Source: Hyphomicrobiales bacterium
GTDB lineage: Bacteria; Pseudomonadota; Alphaproteobacteria; Rhizobiales; Rhizobiaceae
DNA: 64,000 nucleotides
Assembly: GCA_900473685.1 (NCBI GenBank)
Contig: UCNE01000009.1
Coordinates: 310,001 to 374,000 of the forward strand
Reading direction: 5' to 3'
The notes under the pieces are model-generated. The model did no database searches and was not told the origin of the DNA. It saw only the letters and a list, made by a program, of their open reading frames with translations. Below, piece by piece: positions 42,830 through 52,825 of this stretch (positions within the stretch are counted from its first letter, which is position 1; each line of letters begins with the position of its first letter). The position numbers were made by a program, and so were the translations under genes.

Positions 42830-45457
42830 TCACCGAATATCCAGCAACCGCTCCAGATACTGCCGTTCCGTCTCCGGTGATGAATTCGTGCCGAGGCGGC
42901 GGCGGATTTCGTCGAGGATTTCGCGGGCGCGCTGCGTATCGATCTCATCAGGCACTTTCACCTGATCGCCAAAATCCGGCCCGGCATTCTGCTGGCGGCG
43001 GCCGAGCGGGTCGCGGCCGTTCTGGCCATATTGCGGCACGCCCTGGCCTTGCCCGGGGCCTTGGCCCTGGCTTTGCATCTGCTGCATCATATCCTGCGCG
43101 CCGTCACGCAGCGCCTGCAATGCGCGGCCCTGGCTGCCGACGGCCTGTTCGCCCTGGCCCTTGCCAAGTGCGCCGGAAGCGCCCTTCATCTCGCGGCCGG
43201 CCTCGCCAAACCCCTTGCCGGGCTTGATGCCCATGCCTTCAAGGCCCTTCTGCAACTCGCCGAGTTGCTTGCCCAGCTGGTCCTGCTGCGCCTGCATGTC
43301 CTTCAGCGCCTGCTCGAGTTGCTCGGCCGTCATGTTGTCCAGCGGGCCGGGCTGCGCATTGTCGTCCTGCTGCTGGCCGGGGGGCTGCGGCATGTCCTGG
43401 CCGAACAGTTCCTGGTCTTCTCCCTCCAGCGGGTCGCCGCGCTGCATGCGATCGCGCAACGCCTGATCATGCTTGAACGTCTCGTCCATCAGCCGCTGCT
43501 GCTCCTGCATCAGCTGGCCGAGCTTGTCCATCTGCTTGCGCATTTCGCTGTTCTCCTGGCCCTGCTGCTGTTGCTGCGGTCGGCCGGCCTGGAGATTGTT
43601 CATCATGCGCTGCATTTCCGACAGCATCTGGCGTGCCTGATCCTTGGCGCCGGATTTGGCAAGGTTTTCGATCTGGTTCATCATCTTTTCCAGATCCTGC
43701 TGGCGCAGCACATTGTTCTGGTTGGGATTGGCCGCCACTTGCGGGTTCTTTGCCGCCTGCTTGGCCAGCGCCTCCATGTAGTCCTTCATGGCATCGCGCA
43801 GTTCCTGCATCAGCTTGGAGATTTCTTCATCCGATGCACCCTTTTCCAACGCCTCGGACAGCTTCTGCTGAGCATCGCGCAGCCGCTTGTCGGCCAGCGC
43901 CATGTCGCCGCCTTCGATGCCAAGCGCAATCTCCCAGAGATAGCTGGCGGCATCGCGCAGCATGTCGTCATTGCGCGAAAGCGCCATGCGGGTACGGGCG
44001 GATTGCAACAGCAGGAAATGCGTCAGGTTGGGGATGGTCTCGTCTGCCCGCACCGACAGTGCGTCGTTGAGTTCGATGGCGCGCGGCAGGTCGTTGGCGT
44101 TGAGCGCAAACACCTGGCGCTGCTCGGCAACGGCGCCGGCGAGTGGCTCGAAGAACGGGTGGGCGGGCAGGATCATGTCCTGCGGCACGCTGCGGCCTTC
44201 CTGTCCGGCCGCATCCCTGGCAACCAGGGTGATGCGAACACGCTTTCCAGACAGCGGATGTTCGCTGAGATTACGGCTGGTCAGGCCCTTTGCCTCGCGC
44301 GCATTGCGCTTGGGCAGGTCAAGACGGTATTCTGGCAGCGGATACAGCGGCCGGGCATCGGCCACGGACTTGTCGAGCGGAACGATCTCGGCCCAGGCAT
44401 CCTGGATGCCGTAGTCATCCTTGGCGGCAAAACCGATCTCCAGCGCCGCATTGACCGTCGTACGCGGAATGCCGTCGAAGGCGATGTCCGGTACGCTGTC
44501 CGGGATCACCGTGAAAGCCCATTGTTCACCACCGACAGAGAGGGATCCGTCCCTGGTGATTTTCAGCATATGGGTATCGCTGCCGGGCTTGGCCGGATCG
44601 GCAGTCGCTGTTTCTGCTGCCTTCCCGTCCTTGTCCGGCTTTGCCGACTGTGCCGCGATGACCAGCGGCTGGGCCGCGCCGTTCTCGAGATAGGTGACGG
44701 GCGTGCCTTCACCACCGCTGGTGATGCGCACGGTCAATTCACTGAACTGCGGGATGCGCAGTGGCTCGGCGTTGCCAGTCACTGGCTCCGCGCCCTGCCG
44801 TCCCGTCAGGAACACCGGCGCGCGGCCGGTATAGGCCGGTGGCGTCACCCAGGCATCGATGCGGACATCCGGGGTGCCGGCGATCTGCTGCGGCGGGTGG
44901 AAGGCATCGGAAATCAGACCGGCGCGGTTCGAATAGGAATAGGCAAAGGCTACGCAGGCCAGCAGGACCGGCACGGCGCGCAGGCCGTAGCTGTCGGTGC
45001 GGGCGATATCCGGTTTCGGCAATCCGGCTTCCAGCGAACCGATCATCCGCGCCATGCGCGTCTGGTGCTCCTGCCAGAGCGCCTGACCGAAGGTGCCGCT
45101 GGTGGCGGGCTGATCGTCCTGCACGCGGATGGCCTGATGCGGCAGGTTGTTGCGCTCTTCCAGCATCCGGTCCGCCTCGGTATTGCCGGGGATGCGGATG
45201 CGCAGCAGTGGGATCAACAAGGCGATGAAGGCAGCGGCAAAAGCAATAAGGGCGGCGACATGCAGCCAGCCGGGGGCGGCGCGGAAGAAACCGAACCATG
45301 CGGCGGAGAGAAAAAGCAAGGCGATGGCAGTGAGCGGCAGGGCGCGGGGAGCGGCCTGCTCGGCGACCAGAACGAGGCGCGCAAGCGTCCGCTTGACCGC
45401 AAGGCTTCGCATAAAGCCTGCCGCCGCCGTCGAGTTGTCCCGCCGGATTTCCGTCAT
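42830..45457 (-). CDS. TIGR02302 (DUF4175) large membrane protein
   Basis: 875 residues. Two N-terminal spans (ALPLTAIALLFLSAAWFGFF, VAALIAFAAAFIALLIPLLR) and a third near residue 175, then a large extracytoplasmic region with an Ig-like part (DVRIDAWVTPPAYTGRAPVF). The C-terminal half is helical and extremely Gln/Met-rich (EMQRMMNNLQAGRPQQQQQG, then GQLMQEQQRLMD), ending in Gly-Gln repeats. The family is restricted to Alphaproteobacteria and is annotated only by number. Start at 45457 is the first one giving the family N-terminus. Function unknown; probably envelope related. Confidence 0.88.
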   Translation of the reverse strand: MTEIRRDNSTAAAGFMRSLAVKRTLARLVLVAEQAAPRALPLTAIALLFLSAAWFGFFRAAPGWLHVAALIAFAAAFIALLIPLLRIRIPGNTEADRMLEERNNLPHQAIRVQDDQPATSGTFGQALWQEHQTRMARMIGSLEAGLPKPDIARTDSYGLRAVPVLLACVAFAYSYSNRAGLISDAFHPPQQIAGTPDVRIDAWVTPPAYTGRAPVFLTGRQGAEPVTGNAEPLRIPQFSELTVRITSGGEGTPVTYLENGAAQPLVIAAQSAKPDKDGKAAETATADPAKPGSDTHMLKITRDGSLSVGGEQWAFTVIPDSVPDIAFDGIPRTTVNAALEIGFAAKDDYGIQDAWAEIVPLDKSVADARPLYPLPEYRLDLPKRNAREAKGLTSRNLSEHPLSGKRVRITLVARDAAGQEGRSVPQDMILPAHPFFEPLAGAVAEQRQVFALNANDLPRAIELNDALSVRADETIPNLTHFLLLQSARTRMALSRNDDMLRDAASYLWEIALGIEGGDMALADKRLRDAQQKLSEALEKGASDEEISKLMQELRDAMKDYMEALAKQAAKNPQVAANPNQNNVLRQQDLEKMMNQIENLAKSGAKDQARQMLSEMQRMMNNLQAGRPQQQQQGQENSEMRKQMDKLGQLMQEQQRLMDETFKHDQALRDRMQRGDPLEGEDQELFGQDMPQPPGQQQDDNAQPGPLDNMTAEQLEQALKDMQAQQDQLGKQLGELQKGLEGMGIKPGKGFGEAGREMKGASGALGKGQGEQAVGSQGRALQALRDGAQDMMQQMQSQGQGPGQGQGVPQYGQNGRDPLGRRQQNAGPDFGDQVKVPDEIDTQRAREILDEIRRRLGTNSSPETERQYLERLLDIR

Positions 45458-45601
45458 CCGTTCCCTTTCAACGTTTGAAACGTGCCGTGAAGGATAACAC
45501 TCTTTGTGGCGAAGACGAGGGCGGCAACGCAATCGTGATTGATTTCGAGGCTCGACCCCGGCGCTATCAACAACGCCGGGCGGGAGCCTGCGTGTGTCCT
45601 G

Positions 45602-46870
45602 TCAGGCGAGCCAGTCCGGCACCGAATCGAGGCCGATCAGGTCTTCATAGGTCGTGCGCGGGCGAATCACATGGAAGCGATCACCGTTCACAAGCACCTC
45701 GGGCACCAGCAGACGGCTGTTATAGGTGCCTGCCTGCACCGCGCCATAGGCGCCGGCGGTACCGATCGAAATCAGGTCGCCGGGCTTCGGCATGGCCATT
45801 TCCCGATCGAGCGCCAGGTAATCGCCGGTCTCGCAGACCGGGCCGACGATATCGGCCTTGATGCGTGGCGCGTTGGCGGCGGAGATGCGTACCGGCTGGA
45901 TCTCATGATAGGCGTCGTAGAGCGTCGGGCGGATCAGGTCGTTCATGGCGCCATCGACGATGACGAAGGTCTTCGAGCCGCCGTCCTTCACGTAGACGAC
46001 TTCCGTCACCATGATGCCGGCATTGCCGACGATCAGGCGGCCCGGCTCCATGATGATCTTGCAGCCGAGTTCGCGCAACTGGTCCTTGACGATCGTTGCA
46101 TAGGCATCGGGCAGCGGCGGCGGGTTGTTGTCCAGCTTGTAGGGCACGCCAAGACCACCGCCGACATCGACGTGATCAATGTTGTGGCCGTCGGCGCGCA
46201 GGGTATCGACCAGTTCGCGCAGCAGCTTGAAAGCGTCGGCGAAGGGCTGCAGTTCGGTAATCTGGCTGCCGATATGCATGTCGATGCCGGTCACCTGAAT
46301 GCCGGGCAGGGTTGCTGCATGAGCATAAACAGCGCGGGCGCGCTCATAGGCGATGCCGAACTTGTTTTCCTTCTTGCCGGTCGAAATCTTGGCATGGGTC
46401 TTGGCGTCGACATCCGGATTAATGCGGAAGGACACATGCGCCTTCTTGCCTTCACGCACGGCGCGGGCATTCAGCACTTCCAGTTCCGGCTCGGATTCGA
46501 CGTTGAAGCAGTAGATGCCGGCATCGAGTGCCAGGTCCATTTCGGCGGCGGTCTTGCCGACGCCGGAAAACATGATGCGGCTGGCCGGAATGCCGGCAGC
46601 CAAAGCCCGGCGCAATTCGCCGCCCGATACCACGTCGACACCAGCGCCAAGCCGTCCGAGGGTCTTCAGCACGGCCTGGTTGGAATTGGCCTTCATGGCG
46701 TAGCAGACCATGGCGTCGATATCGGAAAACGCCTTGGAGAAAACCGAATAATGCCGCTCCAGCGTCGCGGTGGAATAGCAATAGAACGGGGTGCCCACCG
46801 CCTTGGCGATGTCGATGACGGAGACGTCTTCCGCAAACAGAATGCCGTCACGATATTCGAAATGGTTCAC
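45602..46870 (-). CDS. lysA: diaminopimelate decarboxylase
   Basis: 422-residue PLP alanine-racemase-fold enzyme that makes L-lysine from meso-diaminopimelate. The PLP lysine is Lys60 (CYAMKANSNQ). Other signatures are SGGELRRALAAGIP, VSFRINPDVDAKTHAKISTG, GSQITEL, HVDVGGGLGVPY, EPGRLIVGNAG, and the active-site CETGDYLA. It follows lptM and argH on the same strand, the usual rhizobial argH-lptM-lysA order. Confidence 0.96.
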   Translation of the reverse strand: MNHFEYRDGILFAEDVSVIDIAKAVGTPFYCYSTATLERHYSVFSKAFSDIDAMVCYAMKANSNQAVLKTLGRLGAGVDVVSGGELRRALAAGIPASRIMFSGVGKTAAEMDLALDAGIYCFNVESEPELEVLNARAVREGKKAHVSFRINPDVDAKTHAKISTGKKENKFGIAYERARAVYAHAATLPGIQVTGIDMHIGSQITELQPFADAFKLLRELVDTLRADGHNIDHVDVGGGLGVPYKLDNNPPPLPDAYATIVKDQLRELGCKIIMEPGRLIVGNAGIMVTEVVYVKDGGSKTFVIVDGAMNDLIRPTLYDAYHEIQPVRISAANAPRIKADIVGPVCETGDYLALDREMAMPKPGDLISIGTAGAYGAVQAGTYNSRLLVPEVLVNGDRFHVIRPRTTYEDLIGLDSVPDWLA

Positions 46871-46882
46871 GAGTGTGCTCTG

Positions 46883-47077
46883 TTACAGGAGGGGATCGAG
46901 GAAGAAGGGCTTACCTGCCGCTTCGTCCTTCTTTTCAACGGTGCCGGGTGCCGCCTTGGTGTTGATCGGCGCGGAGGAGCCTGGACGATCGAGGTCGCCC
47001 TTGCGGCCGCAGCCGGACAGCGTCAGGCCGGCAACGGCAAGGGCTGCAAGCAGAATTGTGGTGTTTCGTGACAGCAT
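46883..47077 (-). CDS. lptM: LptM/YifL-like small lipoprotein
   Basis: 64 residues with a lipoprotein signal and lipobox LSGC (Cys23), followed by GRKGDLDRP, the hallmark of LptM/YifL. E. coli LptM binds and matures the LptDE lipopolysaccharide translocon. The rest is a flexible polar tail. It is 12 bases upstream of lysA, as in many Gram-negatives where yifL precedes a lysine-pathway gene. Start at 47077 gives the proper signal peptide. Confidence 0.88.
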   Translation of the reverse strand: MLSRNTTILLAALAVAGLTLSGCGRKGDLDRPGSSAPINTKAAPGTVEKKDEAAGKPFFLDPLL

Positions 47078-47171
47078 CGATGGTTCCCGGTCCGGGCAAT
47101 CAGCCCTTCTGCGCAAATTCGCCAAAACTCATAACGGCTTTTCAGGGCATTGTGCACCCTGAATCGTATTC

Positions 47172-48575
47172 TCAGTTGCGGGTCCGCCACCAGGCAATCT
47201 GCTTGCGGACTTCGCTCGGCGCGGTACCACCGAACGAGGTGCGGCTGGCAACCGATGCTTCGACGGTCAAGACGTCAAACACCTTGCCGGTGATATCCGG
47301 ATGGATCGCCTGCAGGTCCTCGAGAGAAAGTTCGGCCAGTTCGCAGGCTTTCTGTTCGGCCAGTGCAACGGCGCGGCCGGTCACGTGATGGGCGTCGCGG
47401 AAGGGCAAGCCTGCCTCGCGCACCAGCCAGTCGGCAAGGTCGGTAGCGGTGGAATAGCCGGAGCCGGCGGCGGCCTTCATCCGGTCGGCACGAATGGTCA
47501 TGTCGCGGACCATGCCGGTCATCGCGGCAATTGCCAGTTCCAGGCTCTCGGCGCTGTCGAAGACCTGTTCCTTGTCTTCCTGCATGTCCTTGGAATAGGC
47601 GAGCGGCAGGCCCTTCATCACGGTCAGAAGTGCGATCAGCGAGCCGTTGATGCGGCCGGTCTTGGCGCGCACCAGTTCGGCGGCGTCCGGGTTCTTCTTC
47701 TGCGGCATGATCGAGGAGCCGGTCGAGAACGCATCCGACAGGCGCACGAAGCCGAATTGCGGCGTCGACCAGATGACGATCTCTTCGGCCAGCCGCGACA
47801 GGTGCACGGCGCAGATCGAGGCGATCGACAGGAATTCGAGTGCGAAATCGCGATCCGATACGGTGTCGATCGAATTGCGGGTCGGCTCGCGGAAACCGAG
47901 CGCCTTGGCGGTCATCTGGCGGTCGATCGGAAAGCCGGTGCCGGCGAGGGCGGCAGCACCGATCGGGCTTTCGTCCATGTGTTCGATGGCGTGGCGCACG
48001 CGCTGCCGGTCGCGGCCGAACATTTCAACATAGGCCATGCAGTGATGGCCGAAGGTGACGGGCTGGGCCGTCTGCAAGTGGGTAAAGCCCGGCATCACCG
48101 TCTCGGCGTGCTCTTCGGCGCGGTCGAGGAAAGCGGCGATCAGGCTCGTCAGCATGCCCTCGCATTTCTGCAGCTCTTCCTTGACCCAGAGGCGGAAATC
48201 GAGCGCCACCTGGTCGTTGCGCGAGCGGGCGGTGTGCAGGCGTCCGGCTGCCGGGCCGATCAGGTCGCTCAGCCGCGCCTCGACATTCATGTGGATGTCT
48301 TCGAGGCGCCGGGAAAATTCGAACTGGCCGCTTTCGATCTCTGACAGGATCGTGCTCAGGCCGTGAACGATCTTGTCTTTATCGTCTGCCGAAATGATGC
48401 CTTGATGGGCCAGCATGGTTGCATGCGCTATTGAGCCGCGGATGTCTTGGGCGAAAAGCTTCTTGTCGAAGCCGATCGAGGCATTTATCTCCTCCATGAT
48501 CGCCGACGGTCCTTGAGCAAAGCGACCGCCCCACATCTGGTTGGAACTTTTGGTTTCAGAAGTGCCGTCAGCCAT
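47172..48575 (-). CDS. argH: argininosuccinate lyase
   Basis: 467 residues, the last enzyme of arginine synthesis, splitting argininosuccinate to arginine and fumarate. Signatures are [10 protein letters not shown], the HMNVEARL loop, [36 protein letters not shown] and the catalytic [12 protein letters not shown] (flexible signature loop). It is divergent from tlpA, with 30 bases between the start codons, and lies upstream of lptM-lysA. Confidence 0.97.
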   Translation of the reverse strand: MADGTSETKSSNQMWGGRFAQGPSAIMEEINASIGFDKKLFAQDIRGSIAHATMLAHQGIISADDKDKIVHGLSTILSEIESGQFEFSRRLEDIHMNVEARLSDLIGPAAGRLHTARSRNDQVALDFRLWVKEELQKCEGMLTSLIAAFLDRAEEHAETVMPGFTHLQTAQPVTFGHHCMAYVEMFGRDRQRVRHAIEHMDESPIGAAALAGTGFPIDRQMTAKALGFREPTRNSIDTVSDRDFALEFLSIASICAVHLSRLAEEIVIWSTPQFGFVRLSDAFSTGSSIMPQKKNPDAAELVRAKTGRINGSLIALLTVMKGLPLAYSKDMQEDKEQVFDSAESLELAIAAMTGMVRDMTIRADRMKAAAGSGYSTATDLADWLVREAGLPFRDAHHVTGRAVALAEQKACELAELSLEDLQAIHPDITGKVFDVLTVEASVASRTSFGGTAPSEVRKQIAWWRTRN

Positions 48576-48605
48576 GAAGATGCCCGCCCTGGAGAATGAC
48601 CCGTT

Positions 48606-49286
48606 TTGGAAAATGAAGTAAACGACAAGAAGAAACGCTTTCCCCCTGCCAGACTGGTGATGATCGCTGCCCTTGCGGGCGTGATCGCCGGTGCGGCAGC
48701 GGTATACGTCAGGGAAAGCGGGTCTGGCAATGGTGCGGCGGTGGAAACCGCAGACGCCAAGATCTGCGAAACGGCAAAAGGCAAGGTTGCGGCCATCACA
48801 CCGTTCCTCAAGGGCCAGGTCGCCGCGATGGCGCCGGTCAGCGAGCCGCGCTCCATGTCCAGCCTCAGTTTCAAGGGCAAGGACGGCAAGGATCTGACGC
48901 TTGCCGATTTTGGCGGCAAGACCGTGCTGCTCAATCTCTGGGCGACATGGTGCGGCCCCTGCCGCGAAGAGATGCCGGCCCTCAATGCGCTGCAAAAGGC
49001 CGCGGGGAGCGACAAGTTCGAGGTGGTTGCCGTCAATATCGATATCGGTGACGATGAGAAGCCGACGGCCTTTCTCAACGAAACCGGTGTGCATGACCTC
49101 GGTTATTACCGCGATGCGTCGATGGGCGTTTTCAATTTGTTGAAGAAGGAAGGCCTGGCCTTCGGCCTGCCTGTCACGCTGCTGATGGACGACAAGGGTT
49201 GCCTGATCTCGTCGATGAACGGCCCTGCCGCATGGGATAGCGACGATGCCAGGGCATTGGTGAAGGCGGCGGTCGATGGTAACTGA
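48606..49286 (+). CDS. tlpA: TlpA-family thiol:disulfide interchange protein
   Basis: 226 residues: a short cytoplasmic tail, one membrane span ([19 protein letters not shown]) and a periplasmic thioredoxin-fold domain with the WCGPC active site at residues 115-119. A reductant role, for example in cytochrome oxidase copper-site maturation, is known for rhizobial TlpA. A further Cys near residue 54 (KICETAKG) and one in the C-terminal part (DKGCLISS) could form the second TlpA disulfide. The start is TTG at 48606, with GGAG eleven bases upstream. Divergent from argH. Confidence 0.9.
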   Translation: MENEVNDKKKRFPPARLVMIAALAGVIAGAAAVYVRESGSGNGAAVETADAKICETAKGKVAAITPFLKGQVAAMAPVSEPRSMSSLSFKGKDGKDLTLADFGGKTVLLNLWATWCGPCREEMPALNALQKAAGSDKFEVVAVNIDIGDDEKPTAFLNETGVHDLGYYRDASMGVFNLLKKEGLAFGLPVTLLMDDKGCLISSMNGPAAWDSDDARALVKAAVDGN

Positions 49287-49342
49287 GGCCGCGGGGTCTC
49301 GAAGCATGCACCTTTAATATTGTATGGATGACTTTTTCTCAG

Positions 49343-49360
49343 TGTAATGATAATATTGCA
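49343..49360. promoter_or_regulatory. candidate operator of the vapBC module
   Basis: TGTAATGATAATATTGCA is an imperfect inverted repeat 18 bases upstream of the antitoxin start. A similar TAATATTGTA occurs at 49315-49324, 36 bases from its TAATATTGCA. The stretch is AT-rich relative to flanks. Antitoxin-toxin complexes usually bind such palindromes; binding here is inferred. Confidence 0.45.
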
Positions 49361-49378
49361 CTTTGACGGAGTTTCACG

Positions 49379-49621
49379 ATGACCTTGCAAATCCGCGATG
49401 AACGAGCACGCGAACTTGCGCAGCAGCTGGCCGAAAGGCGCAATCTCACGATGACAGCGGCTGTCATTCAGGCGCTCGAAGGCGAGTTGCGCCGGGACAT
49501 TGAAAAGGAGCCGCTTGCTGATCGCATTGCGCGCATCGCTGCCGATCTCGCAAATCAGGCTGGACCTCATCGCAAAGCGATGAGCAAGGAAGAAATCGAT
49601 GCCATGTGGGGGCATTCCTGA
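49379..49621 (+). CDS. vapB: type II antitoxin, VapB (PSK/Rv0623-like) family
   Basis: 80 residues. The first 40 residues form a ribbon-helix-helix-like DNA-binding region of the Rv0623 type (LQIRDERARELAQQLAERRN, LTMTAAVIQALEGELRR). The acidic C-terminal part would mask the toxin. The TGA overlaps the VapC ATG (TGATG). A palindromic AT-rich region upstream is the likely autoregulation site. Confidence 0.88.
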   Translation: MTLQIRDERARELAQQLAERRNLTMTAAVIQALEGELRRDIEKEPLADRIARIAADLANQAGPHRKAMSKEEIDAMWGHS

Positions 49622-50019
49622 TGTTCATTGATACATCGGTGATCGTTGCGCTGCTGGCTGGCGAACCGGAGGCGGGTGATTTCGCGGGGCGCATTTCGAT
49701 AGCGCAATCGCGCGTCACATCTGGTCTGGTAATCCTTGAAGCCTCGATGCGCTTGTCAACAATGCTCGATCTTGATCCGCTTCTCGTCGAAAGCCGCGTT
49801 CGGCTGCTGCTTGATGAGGCGGATATCGACATTCTGCCGATTGACGGAAACATTGCCACAGCATCGGTCAGGGCATTTTCGACCTACGGCAAGGGCCGCG
49901 GCCATCCAGCGCAGCTCAATCTGGCCGACTGCATGTCTTATGCCTGCGCCAAGGTACATGGCCTGCCATTGCTCTTCAAAGGCAATGATTTTTCCAGGAC
50001 CGATATCGCCGCCGCCTGA
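49621..50019 (+). CDS. vapC: type II toxin, VapC PIN-domain ribonuclease
   Basis: 132 residues, a PIN-domain RNase of the VapC group. Acidic metal ligands are expected at Asp4 (MFIDTSVIVALL), Glu43 or so (LVILEASMRL), and Asp near residue 100 (LNLADCMSYACAK), with the late KGNDFSRTD motif that completes the site. Toxins of this class cut tRNA or rRNA. Its start overlaps the antitoxin stop by one base, giving the standard operon. All key acidic residues appear intact. Confidence 0.9.
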   Translation: MFIDTSVIVALLAGEPEAGDFAGRISIAQSRVTSGLVILEASMRLSTMLDLDPLLVESRVRLLLDEADIDILPIDGNIATASVRAFSTYGKGRGHPAQLNLADCMSYACAKVHGLPLLFKGNDFSRTDIAAA

Positions 50020-50020
50020 T

Positions 50021-50893
50021 TTACCGCGTCGGAACGGGAACCTCACCGCGGTAGTCATAGAAGCCTCGGCCGGATTTGCGGCCGAGCCAGCCGGCCTCGA
50101 CATATTTCACCAGCAGCGGGCAGGGGCGGTATTTCGAATCTGCCAGGCCGTCATGCAGCACCTGCATGATCGACAGGCAGGTATCGAGACCGATGAAATC
50201 GGCGAGTTGCAGCGGCCCCATCGGATGGTTGGCGCCCAGCCTCATCGCCGTGTCGATGGCATCGACGCTGCCGACGCCCTCATAGAGTGTGTAGATCGCC
50301 TCGTTGATCATCGGCAAGAGGATGCGGTTGACGATGAAGGCAGGAAAATCTTCGGCAACGGTGATCGTCTTGTCGAGTGTGGCGACGAATTGCTTGGCGG
50401 TTGCGAACGTGCCTTCTTCGGTGGCAATGCCGCGCACCAGTTCGACCAGCTTCATCACCGGAACCGGGTTCATGAAATGGATGCCCATGAAGCGTTCCGG
50501 CCGGTCGGTCGCGGACGCAAGCCGCGTGATCGACAGGGACGAGGTGTTGGTGGCGAGAATGGCGTCGGCCTTCAGAACCGGGCAGATCTGGCCGTAAATC
50601 TTGCGCTTGACGCTTTCGTCTTCGGTCGCGGCCTCGATCACCAGGTCCATCGGCGTAAGGTCGTTGACATCAGCGGAGCCCTTGATCAGCGATAGCGCCT
50701 TCTTGCGCTCCTCGTCTGTCAATTTACCGGAGGACACCTGGCGCGCCATGTTGCCGTTGATGGTCGCAAGACCGGCTTCAACGCGGTCGGCCGAAATGTC
50801 GTAGATATGCACCTTGTAGCCGGCCGAAGCCGATACCTGGGCAATGCCGCAGCCCATTTGTCCAGCGCCCACAATTCCGACATTCTTGATCAT
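50021..50893 (-). CDS. 3-hydroxybutyryl-CoA / 3-hydroxyacyl-CoA dehydrogenase
   Basis: 290 residues. It interconverts 3-hydroxyacyl-CoA and 3-oxoacyl-CoA with NAD(P). The Rossmann motif GAGQMGCGIAQVSA is at the N-terminus, FMGIHFMNPVPVMKLVELV is the catalytic His region and FPAFIVNRILLPMINEAI leads the C-terminal dimer domain (GLDTCLSIMQVLHDGL). Likely the PaaH/HbdA short type. It follows etfA on the same strand after a terminator, so it shares theme, not transcript, with the electron-transfer flavoprotein genes. Confidence 0.93.
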   Translation of the reverse strand: MIKNVGIVGAGQMGCGIAQVSASAGYKVHIYDISADRVEAGLATINGNMARQVSSGKLTDEERKKALSLIKGSADVNDLTPMDLVIEAATEDESVKRKIYGQICPVLKADAILATNTSSLSITRLASATDRPERFMGIHFMNPVPVMKLVELVRGIATEEGTFATAKQFVATLDKTITVAEDFPAFIVNRILLPMINEAIYTLYEGVGSVDAIDTAMRLGANHPMGPLQLADFIGLDTCLSIMQVLHDGLADSKYRPCPLLVKYVEAGWLGRKSGRGFYDYRGEVPVPTR

Positions 50894-51069
50894 CGAACCG
50901 ATTTTCCATCATCCATACGAAAGGCCGATCGCGCTTCCGTTCGTGCAAAAAGCAAAACGCCCGTTGGGGCAAGGTATTCAGATGCCAGTGATAAAGGCAT
51001 CGCCGCCAATTTTCCAGCCTTTATTCACTGCTGAACGTATTGTCGGTTCAGGAAAGGCGTTGCTTCTAA

Positions 51070-51102
51070 AACGAAAACGGCCGCGCAGTGATGCGCGGCC
51101 GT
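51070..51102 (-). terminator. rho-independent terminator after etfA
   Basis: ACGGCCGCGCA and TGCGCGGCCGT form an eleven-base stem with loop GTGA/TCAC. On the minus strand it is followed by TTTTCGTTTT. It lies 20 bases past the etfA stop. Confidence 0.88.
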
Positions 51103-51122
51103 TGACGGTATTTTCAGGGTGC

Positions 51123-52052
51123 TCAGAGTGCTTTTTCAAGCTCCGGCAGGATGGTGAAGAGATCGCCGACGAGGCCGTAGTCGGCGACCTGGAAGATTGG
51201 GGCTTCCTCGTCCTTGTTGATGGCGACGATGACCTTACTGTCCTTCATGCCGGCCAGATGCTGGATCGCGCCGGAAATGCCGACAGCGATGTAGAGCTGC
51301 GGGGCAACGACCTTGCCGGTCTGGCCAACCTGCCAGTCGTTCGGGGCATAACCGGCGTCAACGGCAGCGCGCGAGGCGCCGACGGCCGCACCGAGCTTAT
51401 CGGCCACCGGCAGGATGACTTCCTGGAATTTTTCCGACGAACCGAGTGCACGGCCGCCGGAAATGATGATCTTGGCAGATGTCAGTTCCGGACGGTCCGA
51501 CGAGGACAGGGCGTCCTTGACGAAGGTCGAGAGGCCCGGATTGGCAGCCGCCGAAATGGTCTCGACCGAGGCCGAGCCACCTTCGCCTGCCGAGGCAAAC
51601 GAGGCGGTGCGCACGGTGATCACCTTCTTGGCTTCACCGGACTGCACCGTCTGGATGGCGTTGCCGGCATAGATCGGCCGCTTGAACGTGTCGGCCGAAA
51701 CGACTTCGGTGATTTCCGAAATCTGGGCGATATCCAGCAGCGCTGCAACGCGCGGCAGGACGTTCTTGCCGGTCGATGTGGCGGCCGAGATGATGGTGTC
51801 GTAGGAACCGGCCAGCGAGACGATCAGGGCGGCCAGCGGCTCGGCCAGATTGTTGGCAAGATCACCGCTTTCAGCCAGCAGTACCTTGGAAACGCCGGAC
51901 AGTTTTGCGGCGGCATCGGCTGCAGCCTTGGCGCCAGCGCCTGCGACCAGCACATGCACGTCGTCGCCGATCTTGGCGGCAGCCGTCAGCGCCTTGGCGG
52001 TCTGGTCGGAAAGCGTTGCGTTGTCGTGGTCAGCCAGAAGAAGAATGGCCAT
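51123..52052 (-). CDS. etfA: electron transfer flavoprotein subunit alpha
   Basis: 309 residues. EtfA with EtfB accepts electrons from acyl-CoA dehydrogenases and passes them to ETF-ubiquinone oxidoreductase. The FAD-binding C-terminal part contains [58 protein letters not shown] and [20 protein letters not shown]. Second gene of etfB-etfA, 23 bases after etfB. Confidence 0.97.
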   Translation of the reverse strand: MAILLLADHDNATLSDQTAKALTAAAKIGDDVHVLVAGAGAKAAADAAAKLSGVSKVLLAESGDLANNLAEPLAALIVSLAGSYDTIISAATSTGKNVLPRVAALLDIAQISEITEVVSADTFKRPIYAGNAIQTVQSGEAKKVITVRTASFASAGEGGSASVETISAAANPGLSTFVKDALSSSDRPELTSAKIIISGGRALGSSEKFQEVILPVADKLGAAVGASRAAVDAGYAPNDWQVGQTGKVVAPQLYIAVGISGAIQHLAGMKDSKVIVAINKDEEAPIFQVADYGLVGDLFTILPELEKAL

Positions 52053-52075
52053 ATGTAATACTCCCTTTCTGGACC

Positions 52076-52825
52076 TTAAAGCACGCCGGCTTCGTTCTTG
52101 AGCTTGTCGACCAGTTCGGCGACGGTCTTGACCTTGATGCCGGCCTTGCGGCCACCCGGCTCTTCGGTCTTCAGAACTTTCAGGCGCGGCGCGGTATCGA
52201 CGCCGAAGTCAGCCGGGCTCTTCTTGTCGAGCGGCTTCTTCTTGGCCTTCATGATGTTTGGCAGCGAGGCATAGCGCGGCTCATTCAAACGAAGATCGGT
52301 GGTCACCACCGCTGGCAGCTTGATCTCGATGGTCTGGAGACCGCCATCGACTTCGCGGGTGACCTGAGCCTTGCCATCGCCAAGCTCGATCTTCGAGGCG
52401 AACGTGCCCTGGGCCCAGCCGAGCAGCGCCGACAGCATCTGGCCGGTCTGGTTCGAGTCATCATCGATCGCCTGCTTGCCGACGATGATCAGGCCGGGCT
52501 GTTCGGCTTCCGCGACGCCCTTGATGATCTTGGCGACGGCCAACGGCTCGACCGCGTCGTCGGTCTCGACCAGGATCGCCCGGTCGGCGCCCATGGCAAG
52601 AGCGGTGCGCAAGGTCTCTTCGGCCTTGGCCGGGCCAACGGAGACGACGACCACTTCCTCGACCTTGCCGGCTTCCTTCAGACGAAGCGCTTCCTCGACC
52701 GAAATCTCGTCGAACGGATTCATCGACATCTTCACATTGGCAAGCTCGACCCCGGTGCCATCCGGCTTGACCCGGATCTTCACGTTGTAGTCGACGACAC
52801 GCTTGACGGTGACCAGAACTTTCAT
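52076..52825 (-). CDS. etfB: electron transfer flavoprotein subunit beta
   Basis: 249 residues. Signatures are [57 protein letters not shown] and [20 protein letters not shown], the ETF-beta signature. It binds AMP structurally and docks to EtfA. Start at 52825 with an AAGGAC-type site. First gene of the operon; the 276 bases upstream hold no gene and must carry the promoter. Confidence 0.97.
   Translation of the reverse strand: MKVLVTVKRVVDYNVKIRVKPDGTGVELANVKMSMNPFDEISVEEALRLKEAGKVEEVVVVSVGPAKAEETLRTALAMGADRAILVETDDAVEPLAVAKIIKGVAEAEQPGLIIVGKQAIDDDSNQTGQMLSALLGWAQGTFASKIELGDGKAQVTREVDGGLQTIEIKLPAVVTTDLRLNEPRYASLPNIMKAKKKPLDKKSPADFGVDTAPRLKVLKTEEPGGRKAGIKVKTVAELVDKLKNEAGVL

Noticed and set aside
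43031-45478. 815-codon open frame antisense to the TIGR02302 gene
   Set aside because: It is the shadow of a GC-rich gene; its residues are low-complexity Leu/His/Arg without homology, whereas the minus strand carries a family match.
45545-45582. CCCGGCG/CGCCGGG hairpin after lysA as a terminator
   Set aside because: Stem is good but the strand downstream lacks any T-run, so intrinsic termination is not supported.
45539-47071. 510-codon open frame antisense to lysA
   Set aside because: Shadow of the lysA coding strand; no domain, and no ribosome site.
47301-48344. 347-codon open frame antisense to argH
   Set aside because: argH is complete and unmistakable on the minus strand; the antisense frame has no homology.
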